DNA of 64,000 bases from Streptomyces sp. ATexAB-D23 (lineage in GTDB: Bacteria; Actinomycetota; Actinomycetes; Streptomycetales; Streptomycetaceae). Below the pieces are notes generated by a model, which searched no databases, was not told the DNA's origin, and saw only the letters and a program-made list of their open reading frames with translations. Made by a program: the position numbers and the translations under genes. Numbering within the stretch: the first letter of the stretch is position 1; each line of letters begins with the position of its first letter. This document shows positions 15,228-23,555 of this stretch, in pieces. The DNA lies in contig NZ_KB892012.1 of assembly GCF_000373645.1 (NCBI RefSeq), forward strand, positions 62,195 through 126,194, in the 5' to 3' direction.

Positions 15228-16391
15228 TCAGACCCGCATCGGCTGCGGCGACTCGCGCCGCTCCGCGTCCGGGCCCGGGTACTCGCGGATGATCTCGTAC
15301 CGGGTGTTGCGCTCGACGGGCCGGAAGCCCGCGTCGCGGATCAGGTCGAGCAGGTCCTCGCGGCCGAGCTTGTTCGGCGTGCCGTAGTTGTCCGCGTCGT
15401 GCGTGATCTTGTACTCGACGACCGAGCCGTCCATGTCGTCCGCGCCGTGCTGAAGGGCGAGCTGGGCGGTCTGTACGCCGTGCATCACCCAGAACACCTT
15501 GACGTGCGGCACGTTGTCGAACAGCAGCCGGGAGACCGCGAAGGTCTTCAGCGCCTCGGCACCGGTCGCCATCGTCGTCCGCGCCTGGAGCTTGTTGCGG
15601 ATCTTGCCGTCCTTCATGTCCACGAAGTCGTGCTGGTAGCGCAGCGGGATGAAGACCTGGAAGCCGCCGGTCTCGTCCTGGAGCTCACGCAGCCGCAGCA
15701 CGTGGTCGACGCGGTGCCGGGGCTCCTCGATGTGCCCGTACAGCATGGTCGCCGGGGTCTTGAGCCCCTTCTCGTGCGCCAGGCGGTGGATGCGCGACCA
15801 GTCCTCCCAGTGCGTGCGGTGGTCCACGATGTGCTGGCGGACCTCCCAGTCGAAGATCTCGGCGCCGCCGCCGGTCAGCGATTCGAGACCGGCCTCGATC
15901 AGCTCGTCCAGGATCTCCGACGCGGACAGCTTGGAGATGGTCTCGAAGTGGTGGATCTCGGTGGCGGTGAACGCCTTGAGCGAGACCTGCGGCAGCGCTT
16001 CCTTCAGCGCGCTCAGGGAGCGCGGGTAGTAGCGCCACGGGAGGGAGGGGTGCAGCCCGTTGACGATGTGCAGCTCGGTGAGGTTCTCGCCCTCCATCGC
16101 CTTGGCGAGCTTCACCGCCTCCTCGATGCGCATCGTGTACGCGTCCTTCTCGCCCGGCTTGCGCTGGAAGGAGCAGTACGCGCACGAGGCCGTGCACACG
16201 TTGGTCATGTTGAGGTGCCGGTTGACGTTGAAGTGGACGACGTCGCCGTTCAGCCGCGTACGCACCTCATGGGCCAGACCGCCGAGCCACGCCAGGTCGT
16301 CGGACTCGTAGAGCGCGATCCCGTCCTCGCGGGTCAGCCGCTCACCGGCCCTGACCTTCTGCTCCAGCTCGCGCTTGAGTCCCGCGTCCAC
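15228..16391 (-). CDS. mqnE: aminofutalosine synthase MqnE (radical SAM)
   Basis: 387 residues, the family length, from the GTG at 16391 with GGAGG seven bases upstream. The radical-SAM cluster motif CTASCAYC (CX3CX2C) lies near residue 69, followed by VNGLHPSLPWRYY, LTGGGAEIFDWEVR and QVFIPLRYQHD, which are characteristic of MqnE. It joins 3-[(1-carboxyvinyl)oxy]benzoate to the SAM-derived adenosyl group to give aminofutalosine in menaquinone synthesis. UbiX-, UbiA- and UbiD-type genes for late steps of the same pathway lie just upstream (17.2-20.9 kb). Confidence 0.93.
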   Translation of the reverse strand: MDAGLKRELEQKVRAGERLTREDGIALYESDDLAWLGGLAHEVRTRLNGDVVHFNVNRHLNMTNVCTASCAYCSFQRKPGEKDAYTMRIEEAVKLAKAMEGENLTELHIVNGLHPSLPWRYYPRSLSALKEALPQVSLKAFTATEIHHFETISKLSASEILDELIEAGLESLTGGGAEIFDWEVRQHIVDHRTHWEDWSRIHRLAHEKGLKTPATMLYGHIEEPRHRVDHVLRLRELQDETGGFQVFIPLRYQHDFVDMKDGKIRNKLQARTTMATGAEALKTFAVSRLLFDNVPHVKVFWVMHGVQTAQLALQHGADDMDGSVVEYKITHDADNYGTPNKLGREDLLDLIRDAGFRPVERNTRYEIIREYPGPDAERRESPQPMRV

Positions 16392-16440
16392 TAGGGCGCC
16401 TCCCATTTCTCTCCGTGACCGAACCCCGCCCACCGTACGC

Positions 16441-16896
16441 CTAGCCCTCCTCGGGAAGCTCCCCGACCCGGTTCTCCCACTTGGTGGACAGCACGATCGT
16501 GGTGCGGGTGCGCGAGACGCCCTTGGTGCCGCTGAGCCGGCGGATCGTCCGCTCCAGGCCGTCCACGTCACCGACGCGGACCTTGAGCATGTAGGAGTCG
16601 TCGCCCGCGATGAACCAGGCGTCCTCGATCTCCGCGAGGTCCTTCAGCCGGCGCGCCACGTCCTCGTGGTCGGCGGCGTCGGAGAGCGAGATGCCGATCA
16701 GGGCCGTCACGCCGAGGCCGAGCGAGGCCGCGTCCACGGTGGCGCGGTAGCCGGTGATGACACCGGCCGATTCCAGCCGGTTGATGCGGTCGGTGACGCT
16801 GGGCCCGGAGAGCCCGACGAGCCGTCCCAGCTCGGCGTACGAGGCCCTGCCGTTCTCCCGGAGGGCCTGGATGAGCTGCCTGTCCACCGCGTCCAT
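16441..16896 (-). CDS. Lrp/AsnC family transcriptional regulator
   Basis: 151 residues from the ATG at 16896, which has GGAAGG upstream; an ATG six codons earlier (16914) lacks a site. The N-terminal HTH is MDAVDRQLIQALRENGRASY, then LGRLVGLSGPSVTDRINRLE. The C-terminal RAM (ligand) domain includes GVTALIGISL and WFIAGDDSYMLKVRV. Proteins of this class sense amino acids and bind short palindromes. One (16934-16945) lies 38 bp upstream of this start, which suggests autoregulation. Its position beside mqnE and the menaquinone genes hints at, but does not prove, control of them. Confidence 0.9.
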   Translation of the reverse strand: MDAVDRQLIQALRENGRASYAELGRLVGLSGPSVTDRINRLESAGVITGYRATVDAASLGLGVTALIGISLSDAADHEDVARRLKDLAEIEDAWFIAGDDSYMLKVRVGDVDGLERTIRRLSGTKGVSRTRTTIVLSTKWENRVGELPEEG

Positions 16897-16933
16897 GTGA
16901 CTGAAACCTTCCATTGTTTAGCAGTACAGCAAG

Positions 16934-16945
16934 TCTACGTGTAGA
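16934..16945. promoter_or_regulatory. Lrp-box-like palindrome TCTAC-GT-GTAGA
   Basis: Perfect 5-bp arms around GT, flanked by A/T bases, between the divergent AsnC regulator and the 44-residue small gene. Its size fits Lrp/AsnC boxes. Confidence 0.45.
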
Positions 16946-16963
16946 ATCTAAGGCGTGCAGGCA

Positions 16964-16993
16964 TTGACGCCTACAAATCTTCCCGCTTAATCA
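16964..16993 (+). promoter_or_regulatory. candidate promoter for the 44-aa gene
   Basis: TTGACG (16964-16969), an 18-base spacer and TAATCA (16988-16993), 36 bases upstream of the GTG start at 17029. This is a fair match to a vegetative promoter. Confidence 0.4.
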
Positions 16994-17028
16994 AAAAACA
17001 CTTTCGAATCTTCAGGAGTGATAGCACC

Positions 17029-17163
17029 GTGTACACGATCGAGATGGCCTACGCCCGGATGCGCGAGCTGCAGGACCTGGCCAACCGCTCGCGTGCCCAC
17101 CACCCCGCCGCCGCCCTCCGGGTCGACCGGACCCGCGGCCCGCGCACCCCCAAGAAGCGCTGA
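17029..17163 (+). CDS. small basic protein (44 aa), unknown function
   Basis: An open frame from GTG to TGA encoding MYTIEMAYARMRELQDLANR and a basic Pro/Arg-rich tail ending GPRTPKKR. Third positions are almost all G or C, AGGAG lies upstream, and a plausible promoter precedes it. It stands between the divergent AsnC regulator and the convergent ubiX, whose stop is 10 bases from its own. The first 20 residues could form an amphipathic helix and the tail is strongly positive, so a nucleic-acid or membrane-surface role is possible. I recognise no family. Confidence 0.6.
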   Translation: MYTIEMAYARMRELQDLANRSRAHHPAAALRVDRTRGPRTPKKR

Positions 17164-17173
17164 CCCCACCGGG

Positions 17174-17857
17174 TCAGCCCCCGAAGCCGCCACCCAGCTC
17201 CCCCTTCCAGCGGCGGTACAGCTGATGCGGCACCCCCGCCGCGTCCAGCACCCGCCCCGCGACGAAGTCCACCAGGTCCTGGATGTGCGTCGCCCCCGCG
17301 TAGAACCCCGGAGAGGCGGGCAGCACGACCGCGCCCGCCTCGTCCAGGGCCACCAGATGCTTCAGCGTCTGCCCGTTCAACGGCGTCTCGCGGACCGCGA
17401 CGACCAGCTTCCGCCGCTCCTTGAGCGTCACGCTCGCGGCCCGCTGCAACAGGTCCTTCGAGAGCCCGAGCGCCACCCCCGCCACGCACGCCGTCGACGC
17501 CGGGACGATCAGCATCCCCTTGACGGGGTACGACCCCGAGGACGGTCCCGCGGCCAGATCACCGGCCGCCCAGTGCCGTACGCCGGACACGTCCACGTCG
17601 AAGGTGTCCGGCTTGCCGTCCGCCCCCCGGGCCAGCCAGCCGGCCAGGTCCTCGCGCCAGTGCGCGTCGCGGTAGGCGATCCCCGTCTCGTCCAGCAGGG
17701 TCAGCCGCGAGGCCCGGCTCACCACCAGGTCGACGCTCTCCCCCGCCGCCAGCAGCCCCCGCAGCACCGCGGCCGCGAATGGCGTGCCCGAAGCGCCGGA
17801 AACCCCGACAATCCAAGGCATTCGCTGCTGCTGACTCACTGAAGTCCGGGAATCCAC
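17174..17857 (-). CDS. ubiX: UbiX family flavin prenyltransferase
   Basis: 227 residues if the GTG at 17857 is used; GTG 17839 or ATG 17821 (MPWIVGVSGASG) are alternatives, as no strong ribosome site is visible. The N-terminal WIVGVSGASGTPFAAAVLRG FMN-binding loop, the SRAS segment, SYPVKGMLIVPAST and KLVVAVRETPLN are family markers. UbiX attaches a dimethylallyl group to FMN to make the prenylated flavin needed by UbiD decarboxylases, one of which is encoded at 19449-20906. Here it serves menaquinone synthesis by the futalosine route. Confidence 0.92.
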   Translation of the reverse strand: MDSRTSVSQQQRMPWIVGVSGASGTPFAAAVLRGLLAAGESVDLVVSRASRLTLLDETGIAYRDAHWREDLAGWLARGADGKPDTFDVDVSGVRHWAAGDLAAGPSSGSYPVKGMLIVPASTACVAGVALGLSKDLLQRAASVTLKERRKLVVAVRETPLNGQTLKHLVALDEAGAVVLPASPGFYAGATHIQDLVDFVAGRVLDAAGVPHQLYRRWKGELGGGFGG

Positions 17858-17966
17858 ACCCCCGAGCCTATCCGGCGCACGGCACCCGGAACTGTCCGAG
17901 GGGTCCGGTACGTTCCGAGGAGTGAAGGGGGGTGGGTCCTGCCATGACCGATGTGCGGACGTCCGC

Positions 17967-18545
17967 GTGAGGACCGGCTACCGGGCCCTGACGGCCGGCG
18001 CGGTCGTGCTGGGCTGGGTCGGGCTGCTCTGGGTCCTGGAGGCCATCGACCTCGCGACCGGACACGGCCTCGACGACCACGGCATCAGCCCCCGCGAGCC
18101 CGGCGAACTGCTCGACATCGTGCCCGCCGCCTTCCTGCACGACGGCTGGGCCCACGTCGCGTCGAACAGCGTCCCGCTGCTGGTCCTGGGCTTCATAGCC
18201 GCGCTCGGCGGTCTGCGCCGCTTCGCCGGCGTGGTGCTCACCGTGATCCTGATCGGCGGCCTCGGCGTCTGGCTCACCGCCCCCGCCCACACCGTCACCC
18301 TCGGCGCGTCGGGCGTGGTCTTCGGCCTCTTCGGCTACCTGCTGGTCCGCGGCTTCGTGGACCGCCGCCCGCTCGACGTGGTCGTGGGACTGATCGTCGC
18401 CGTGGTGTACGGCTCGCTCCTCCAGGGCGTCCTGCCCACCGACCCCGGCGTCAGCTGGCAGGGCCACCTCTTCGGGCTGGTGGGCGGGGTGGTGGCGGCC
18501 TTCGCGCTGCGCCGCTCCACCGCCCCCCGCGCGCTCACACCGTGA
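17967..18545 (+). CDS. rhomboid family intramembrane serine protease
   Basis: 192 residues from the GTG at 17967; the frame is open to a GTG at 17922. A nine-codon frame (17944-17970, ATG to TGA) overlaps the GTG as GTGA and could couple translation. Six membrane helices are predicted. The catalytic Ser is in GASGVVFGLFGYLL and the His is in WQGHLFGLVGG; HDGWAHVASNSVPLLVLG is the conserved HxxxHxxxN helix. It cleaves membrane-protein segments. It sits on the opposite strand between ubiX and the prenyltransferase, and its 3' end overlaps that of the prenyltransferase by 11 bp. Confidence 0.88.
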   Translation: MRTGYRALTAGAVVLGWVGLLWVLEAIDLATGHGLDDHGISPREPGELLDIVPAAFLHDGWAHVASNSVPLLVLGFIAALGGLRRFAGVVLTVILIGGLGVWLTAPAHTVTLGASGVVFGLFGYLLVRGFVDRRPLDVVVGLIVAVVYGSLLQGVLPTDPGVSWQGHLFGLVGGVVAAFALRRSTAPRALTP

Positions 18546-19452
18546 GCCCGCGCACCACCAGGTCCAGCAGCGCGCACACGAACAGCGCTATGCCGATGAA
18601 GCCGTTCACCGAGAAGAACGCCCGGTTCAGCCGCGACAGGTCGTGCGGCCGCACCACCCGGTGCTCGTACACGAAGGCCACGGCGACGATCACCATGCCC
18701 GCCCAGTAGAGGACCCCCGCGTCCGTCGCCAGGCCGAACCAGACCAGCAGCCCCGTCGTCACGACGTGGCAGACCCGAGCCCCCCACAGCGCGGCCGGAA
18801 TGCCGAAGCGCGCCGGGAAGGAGAGCACCCCGTGCGCCCGGTCGGCGCGCACGTCCTGGCAGGCGAAGATCAGGTCGAAGCCGCCGATCCAGATGCCGAC
18901 GGCCAGGCCCAGGACGACCGCGTCCCACGACCAGCTGCCCGTCACCGCCAGCCAGGCGCCGATGGGCCCGATGGCCTGGGCGAGCCCCAGGATCGCGTGC
19001 GGGAAGTTCGTGAACCGCTTGCCGTACGGGTAGACGACCATCGGGATCACGGCGACCGGGGCCAGCGCCAGGCACAGCGGGTTCAGCAGGGCCGCGGCCC
19101 CGAGGAACACGACGACGGCGACGAGCGCCCCCGTCCACGCCGACTTCACCGACACCGCACCGGTCACCAGCTCACGGGTGGCGGTCCGCGGGTTACGGGC
19201 GTCGATCTCGCGGTCGATGATCCGGTTCGCGGCCATCGCGAAGGTCCGCAGCCCGACCATGGCGAGCGTGACGAGCAGCAGCGTGCCCCAGTGGATGCTC
19301 CCGTCCACCTGGAACATCGCGGTCAGGGCGGCGATGTAGGCGAAGGGCAGCGCGAAGACCGAGTGCTCGATCATCACGAGCCGCAGGAACGCCTTGACCC
19401 TGCTGCTCGGCTGCGCGGGCCCGGAGCCCAGGGTCGCTTCGGCGGCGCTCAC
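18535..19452 (-). CDS. mqnP: UbiA family prenyltransferase (MqnP-type)
   Basis: 305 residues, about eight membrane helices. It has the two Asp-rich motifs of UbiA enzymes: NRIIDREIDARN near residue 76 and DLIFACQDVRADR near residue 200. These bind polyprenyl diphosphate through Mg2+. In the futalosine pathway this protein attaches the isoprenoid chain to the dihydroxy-naphthoate ring at the membrane. The GTG start overlaps the ubiD stop by four bases (GTGA), so the two are co-translated. The 4-hydroxybenzoate prenyltransferase of ubiquinone synthesis is the nearest alternative, but streptomycetes make menaquinone only. Confidence 0.92.
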   Translation of the reverse strand: MSAAEATLGSGPAQPSSRVKAFLRLVMIEHSVFALPFAYIAALTAMFQVDGSIHWGTLLLVTLAMVGLRTFAMAANRIIDREIDARNPRTATRELVTGAVSVKSAWTGALVAVVVFLGAAALLNPLCLALAPVAVIPMVVYPYGKRFTNFPHAILGLAQAIGPIGAWLAVTGSWSWDAVVLGLAVGIWIGGFDLIFACQDVRADRAHGVLSFPARFGIPAALWGARVCHVVTTGLLVWFGLATDAGVLYWAGMVIVAVAFVYEHRVVRPHDLSRLNRAFFSVNGFIGIALFVCALLDLVVRGLTV

Positions 19453-20906
19453 AGCCCGTACTCCTTCCAGCGTCGCGTGACCCGCTCGGCCGTCTCCGGG
19501 TCGGACTCGACCATGTCCGGCCAGCCCCCGTCCCGGGTGTAGCCCTCCTCGGGCCACTTCTTCGTCGCGTCGATCCCCGCCTTGCCGCCCCAGAACTGCT
19601 GGTAGGAGGCGTGGTCGAGGTGGTCGACCGGGCCCTCGGAGACCGTCAGGTCACGGGCGTAGTCCGTGTTGCCGAGCGCCCGCCAGGACACCTCGTGCAG
19701 ATCGTGGACGTCGCAGTCGGAGTCCACGACGACGATCAGCTTGGTCAGCGACATCATGTGCGCGCCCCAGATGGCGCTCATCACCTTCTGCGCGTGCTTC
19801 GGGTACTTCTTGTCGATCGAGACGATCGCGCAGTTGTGGAAGCCGCCGGACTCCGGCAGGTGGTAGTCCACGATGTCCGGCACGATGATCTTCAGCAGCG
19901 GCAGGAAGAACCGCTCGGTGGCCCGGCCCAGCGGCCCGTCCTCGGTCGGCGGCCTGCCCACCACGATCGACTGGAGCAGTGGCCGCTTGCGCATGGTCAC
20001 GCAGTCGATCGTCAGTGCGGGGAACGGTTCCTGCGGGGTGTAGAAGCCGGTGTGGTCGCCGAACGGCCCCTCGGGGAGCGTCTTGCCGGGCTCCAGCCAC
20101 CCTTCGATGACGACCTCGGCGTTGGCCGGGACCTGGAGCGGCACGGTCTTGCAGTCGACCATTTCGATGCGCTTGCCCTGGATGAACCCGGCGAACAGAT
20201 ACTCGTCGATGTCCCCGGGCAGCGGCGCGGTGGAGGCGTACGTGACGGCCGGCGGCGCGCCGAACGCGATGGCGACCGGCAGCCGCTCCCCGCGCCGGGC
20301 GGCGACCTGGTAGTGGTTGCGGCTGTCCTTGTGGATCTGCCAGTGCATCCCGATGGTGCGCCGGTCGTGCCGCTGGAGCCGGTAGAGCCCGAGGTTGCGG
20401 ACGCCGGTCTCCGGGTGCTTGGTGTGGGTGAGGCCCAGGTTGAAGAAGGAACCGCCGTCCTTGGGCCAGGTGAACAGCGCGGGCAGCAGGTCCAGGTCGA
20501 CGTCGTCGCCGGTCAGGACAACCTCCTGGACGGGCGCGTTCTCGCTCTTCACCTTCTTCGGCGGTACGTGGACCATCGTGCCGAGCTTGCCGAAGGCTTC
20601 CCGCACCCCGACGAAGCCGTGCGGCAGCTCGGGCTTGAGCAGTCCGCCGATCTTGTCGCTGATCTCGCCGTAGGACTTCAGCCCGAGCGCCTTGAGCAGC
20701 CGCTTGTCGGTGCCGAAGACGTTCATGGCCAGGGGCATCGACGAGCCCTTGACGTTCTCGAAGAGCAGCGCGGGCCCGCCGGCCTTGTTCACCCGGTCGA
20801 CGATCTCACCGACCTCCAGGTAGGGGTCGACCTCGGCCTTGATGCGCTTGAGCTCGCCCTCGCGCTCCAGCGCCCGGAGGAGGGATCGAAGATCGTCGTA
20901 AGCCAT
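19449..20906 (-). CDS. UbiD family decarboxylase, menaquinone biosynthesis
   Basis: 485 residues. The sequence matches UbiD throughout: MAYDDLRSLLRALE start, ERLPVAIAFGAPPAVTYAST, EGPFGDHTGFY with the active-site Glu region, and KLIVVVDSDCDVHDLHEV. It removes the ring carboxyl group of the naphthoate intermediate using prenylated FMN supplied by UbiX (17174-17857). It starts at the ATG at 20906 and is translationally coupled to the UbiA prenyltransferase. Such enzymes are called MqnL in some futalosine-pathway papers; I leave the symbol blank because nomenclature varies. Confidence 0.92.
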   Translation of the reverse strand: MAYDDLRSLLRALEREGELKRIKAEVDPYLEVGEIVDRVNKAGGPALLFENVKGSSMPLAMNVFGTDKRLLKALGLKSYGEISDKIGGLLKPELPHGFVGVREAFGKLGTMVHVPPKKVKSENAPVQEVVLTGDDVDLDLLPALFTWPKDGGSFFNLGLTHTKHPETGVRNLGLYRLQRHDRRTIGMHWQIHKDSRNHYQVAARRGERLPVAIAFGAPPAVTYASTAPLPGDIDEYLFAGFIQGKRIEMVDCKTVPLQVPANAEVVIEGWLEPGKTLPEGPFGDHTGFYTPQEPFPALTIDCVTMRKRPLLQSIVVGRPPTEDGPLGRATERFFLPLLKIIVPDIVDYHLPESGGFHNCAIVSIDKKYPKHAQKVMSAIWGAHMMSLTKLIVVVDSDCDVHDLHEVSWRALGNTDYARDLTVSEGPVDHLDHASYQQFWGGKAGIDATKKWPEEGYTRDGGWPDMVESDPETAERVTRRWKEYGL

Positions 20907-20983
20907 GCTGTCCAGTTTGACATCCCCCCGGACGGCGGCCGCCGGGGCTCCCCGCGTTGACGGCCGAAGGAGCCGGTACGGCG

Positions 20984-21748
20984 TCAGCGGGGCGCGGGCG
21001 ACGGCTCGTCGCCGAGCACGAGATCGGGGTCGAACATGACGACGGTCGCCGCGACGACGAGCATGATGACCGGCCCGGCGACCATGGTGAGCAGGAAGGA
21101 GAGCTGGTCGATCGAGGACTGGGCGTGCGTGCCCGCCGTGTGGTCGACGTCCACGCTCACGGCGGCCATACCCGTGTAGTGCATGCCGGTGACGGCGATG
21201 CCCATCACGAGGCTGGCGCCGATGCTCGACCACAGGCCCCGCACGGTGACCGCCGCCCACAGGGCCGCGGTGGCGGCGGCCACGGCGATCAGCACGGACA
21301 GGGACACCGTCACCGTGTCGTAGCGCATGCGGCCGTGCACCTGTAGGGCGGACATGCCGATGTAGTGCATGGCGGCGACGCCGAGGCCCATGAGCACTCC
21401 GGCCGAGGCCAGGATCTTCGGGCCCGCGCCCAGGTGCCCGACGAGGAACACACCGATCGCGGTGACGGCGATGGCGACGACGAGGCTCAGCAGCGTCAGC
21501 CGGGTGTCGTACGAGATGTCCGTGCCGTCGGCACGGAAGCCCATCATCGCGATGAAGTGCATGGTCCAGATGCCGCAGCCCAGGGATACCGCGGCCAGGG
21601 AGAGCCAGCCGTTCTTCTTGCCGCGCGGCCCCTTGCGTACGGAGCGGACCGTGCAGCGCAGGCCGAGGGCGGAGCCCAGGACGGCCATCAGATAGGCGGC
21701 GAGGGGAGTCACCGCGCCGTAGTGGAAATCGGTCACCGTGGCAGCCAC
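20984..21748 (-). CDS. MHYT domain integral membrane protein
   Basis: 254 residues from the GTG at 21748 (AAGG nine bases upstream; an ATG at 21766 is possible). Seven membrane helices are visible. Three carry the defining motif in the forms MHFIAMMGF, MHYIGMSAL and MHYTGMAAV. MHYT domains are proposed to bind copper and sense oxygen, CO or NO. Unlike many relatives there is no cytoplasmic output domain (GGDEF/EAL), so it may act as a sensor subunit or have another role. It is transcribed alone upstream of the UbiD decarboxylase. Confidence 0.85.
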   Translation of the reverse strand: MAATVTDFHYGAVTPLAAYLMAVLGSALGLRCTVRSVRKGPRGKKNGWLSLAAVSLGCGIWTMHFIAMMGFRADGTDISYDTRLTLLSLVVAIAVTAIGVFLVGHLGAGPKILASAGVLMGLGVAAMHYIGMSALQVHGRMRYDTVTVSLSVLIAVAAATAALWAAVTVRGLWSSIGASLVMGIAVTGMHYTGMAAVSVDVDHTAGTHAQSSIDQLSFLLTMVAGPVIMLVVAATVVMFDPDLVLGDEPSPAPR

Positions 21749-22001
21749 GACGCAAACCCTTCGCATGCCCTGACGGACTCGGACACCTCACGGGGACGGC
21801 GAGGTGGAGCGGTCCGCGGAGAGCGAGCCGTCTGCGCCCAATGAACCATGTGCGTCCGGATATCCTGTAATTCAGACCGTATGGTCATTGTCACGACGTT
21901 GATTCGTCACACGGTCCGAGTGCGGGGCCACCCGCTACTCTGGGCCCGTCACCGGGGCGGGACATTGCCCCGCCAACTCTCCTCGGGGGGACTTTTCCAC
22001 C

Positions 22002-22400
22002 ATGCTCCGGGCTCTGATCTACCTTCTGCCGCTGGCGCTCACGATTTTCGCGTTCATCGACTGCCTGAACACCCCGGAGGACGAGGCCAAGCACCTGCCG
22101 AAGATCGCCTGGGTCTTCATCATCCTGCTGTTCTGGATCGTCGGCCCGATCGTGTGGCTGGCCGCGGGCAAGGTGCGCGAGGCGCCCGCCGGGGGCCGTG
22201 CGCCGTCCGACTGGCACCGGGGCCGCCGGCAGCAGTGGGTGGCGCCGGACGACAACCCGGACTTCCTGAAGTCGCTGAAGGACGAGCCCCTGGAGGACGG
22301 GCCCCGGAAGGACGAGGCGGACCTCAAGGACTGGGAGGCGGACCTGCGCCGCCGCGAGGAGGAGCTGAAGCGCCGCGAGAACGGCCCCGAGGCCTCGTAA
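22002..22400 (+). CDS. PLDc_N domain small membrane protein
   Basis: 132 residues. Two helices at the N-terminus (LIYLLPLALTIFAFIDCL and IAWVFIILLFWIVGPIVWLA) separated by a short charged loop are the phospholipase D N-terminal (PLDc_N) module. The rest is a charged, coiled-coil-like tail (KDWEADLRRREEELKRRE). No HKD catalytic motif is present, so this is not an active phospholipase. GGGGGGA lies upstream of the ATG. It probably acts as a membrane scaffold of unknown purpose. Confidence 0.8.
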   Translation: MLRALIYLLPLALTIFAFIDCLNTPEDEAKHLPKIAWVFIILLFWIVGPIVWLAAGKVREAPAGGRAPSDWHRGRRQQWVAPDDNPDFLKSLKDEPLEDGPRKDEADLKDWEADLRRREEELKRRENGPEAS

Positions 22401-22406
22401 CCACGG

Positions 22407-22466
22407 CCCCGCACGACGGCTGCCCGCCACCCGGAGGACCGGGTGGCGGGCAGCCGTCGTGCGGGG
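22407..22466. terminator. perfect 28-bp hairpin, bidirectional terminator
   Basis: Arms 22407-22434 and 22439-22466 pair perfectly around the loop AGGA, starting six bases after the PLDc_N stop and ending six bases before the resC stop. It serves both convergent genes. Confidence 0.9.
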
Positions 22467-22472
22467 GGAGCG

Positions 22473-23555
22473 TCAGACTCCGGCGTAGGAGTGCTTGCCG
22501 GTGACGAAGATGTTGACGCCGTAGTAGTTGAAGATCCAGCAGCCGAAGGCGATCAGCGCCAGGTAGGCGGCCTTGCGGCCCTTCCAGCCGGCGGTGGCGC
22601 GGGCGTGCAGGTAGGCGGCGTAGGCGACCCAGGTGATGAAGGACCAGACCTCCTTGGGGTCCCAGCCCCAGTAGCGGCCCCAGGCGTCGCCCGCCCAGAT
22701 CGCGCCCGCGATGATCGTGAACGTCCACAGCGGGAAGACGGCGGCGTTGATCCGGTACGAGAACTTGTCCAGGCTCGACGCGGAAGGCATCCGGGAGAGC
22801 ACGGAGTGGGCGAAGGCGCCCGGCTCCCCGCCACTGGCGATCTTGTTCTCGTAGCTGTCGCGGAAGAGGTAGATGAGGGTGCCGATGGCGCCGATGAAGA
22901 ACACGGCGCCGCAGATGATGGCGGTGGAGACGTGGATCCACAGCCAGTACGAGTGCAGCGCGGGCACCAGCTGGTCGCTGGAGGTGTAGAGCACCGTGGT
23001 CGCCAGACCGAGGTCCAGCAGGACGGCGGTGACCAGCAGCAGCCCCATCCAGCGGACGTTCTTCTTCAGCGCGAGCAGGGCGACGTAGACGCCGACCGCC
23101 ACCGTGGAGAAGGTGATGGAGAACTCGTACATGTTGCCCCAGGGGGCGCGCTGTACGGACAGGGCGCGGGTGACGACACCGCCGGCCTCCACGAGGAAGG
23201 CGAGCACGGTCAGGGAGACCGCGATCCGCCCGTAGAGGTCGCCCTTGAACGTGCCTCCGTCGGCGCCGGGGCCGTCCGGGACGTCACGGGAACCGGCCGC
23301 GGACCGGGTCACGACCTTCGGCCGTTCCAGTACGGCGGAGCCCCCGCCCTTCCGGGCGACCTGGACCTTCACCGTGCCGGCGGCGGCTTCCTCGGTGGTG
23401 AGGGCGGCGGCGGTGCGGCCGACCTTGCTGCGGCTGCCGAACACCCACTCCGCGATGTGCGCGAAGAAGGCCAGGGTGTAGACGGCCATCGACGAATAGA
23501 TCAGCACATTGCTGGTGTGCGCGAGGTTCTCGTTGGTTGCGGCGGCGAGATTCAC
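22473..23555 (-). CDS. resC: c-type cytochrome biogenesis protein CcsB/ResC
   Basis: 360 residues, eight or so helices. The Trp-rich haem-handling motif WGRYWGWDPKEVWSFI lies in the C-terminal third, with conserved His residues in flanking helices. With ResB it forms the System II synthetase that carries haem across the membrane and attaches it to CXXCH motifs of apocytochromes. Its ATG overlaps the resB stop by four bases. It is the last gene of the resA-ccdA-resB-resC unit. Confidence 0.93.
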   Translation of the reverse strand: MNLAAATNENLAHTSNVLIYSSMAVYTLAFFAHIAEWVFGSRSKVGRTAAALTTEEAAAGTVKVQVARKGGGSAVLERPKVVTRSAAGSRDVPDGPGADGGTFKGDLYGRIAVSLTVLAFLVEAGGVVTRALSVQRAPWGNMYEFSITFSTVAVGVYVALLALKKNVRWMGLLLVTAVLLDLGLATTVLYTSSDQLVPALHSYWLWIHVSTAIICGAVFFIGAIGTLIYLFRDSYENKIASGGEPGAFAHSVLSRMPSASSLDKFSYRINAAVFPLWTFTIIAGAIWAGDAWGRYWGWDPKEVWSFITWVAYAAYLHARATAGWKGRKAAYLALIAFGCWIFNYYGVNIFVTGKHSYAGV

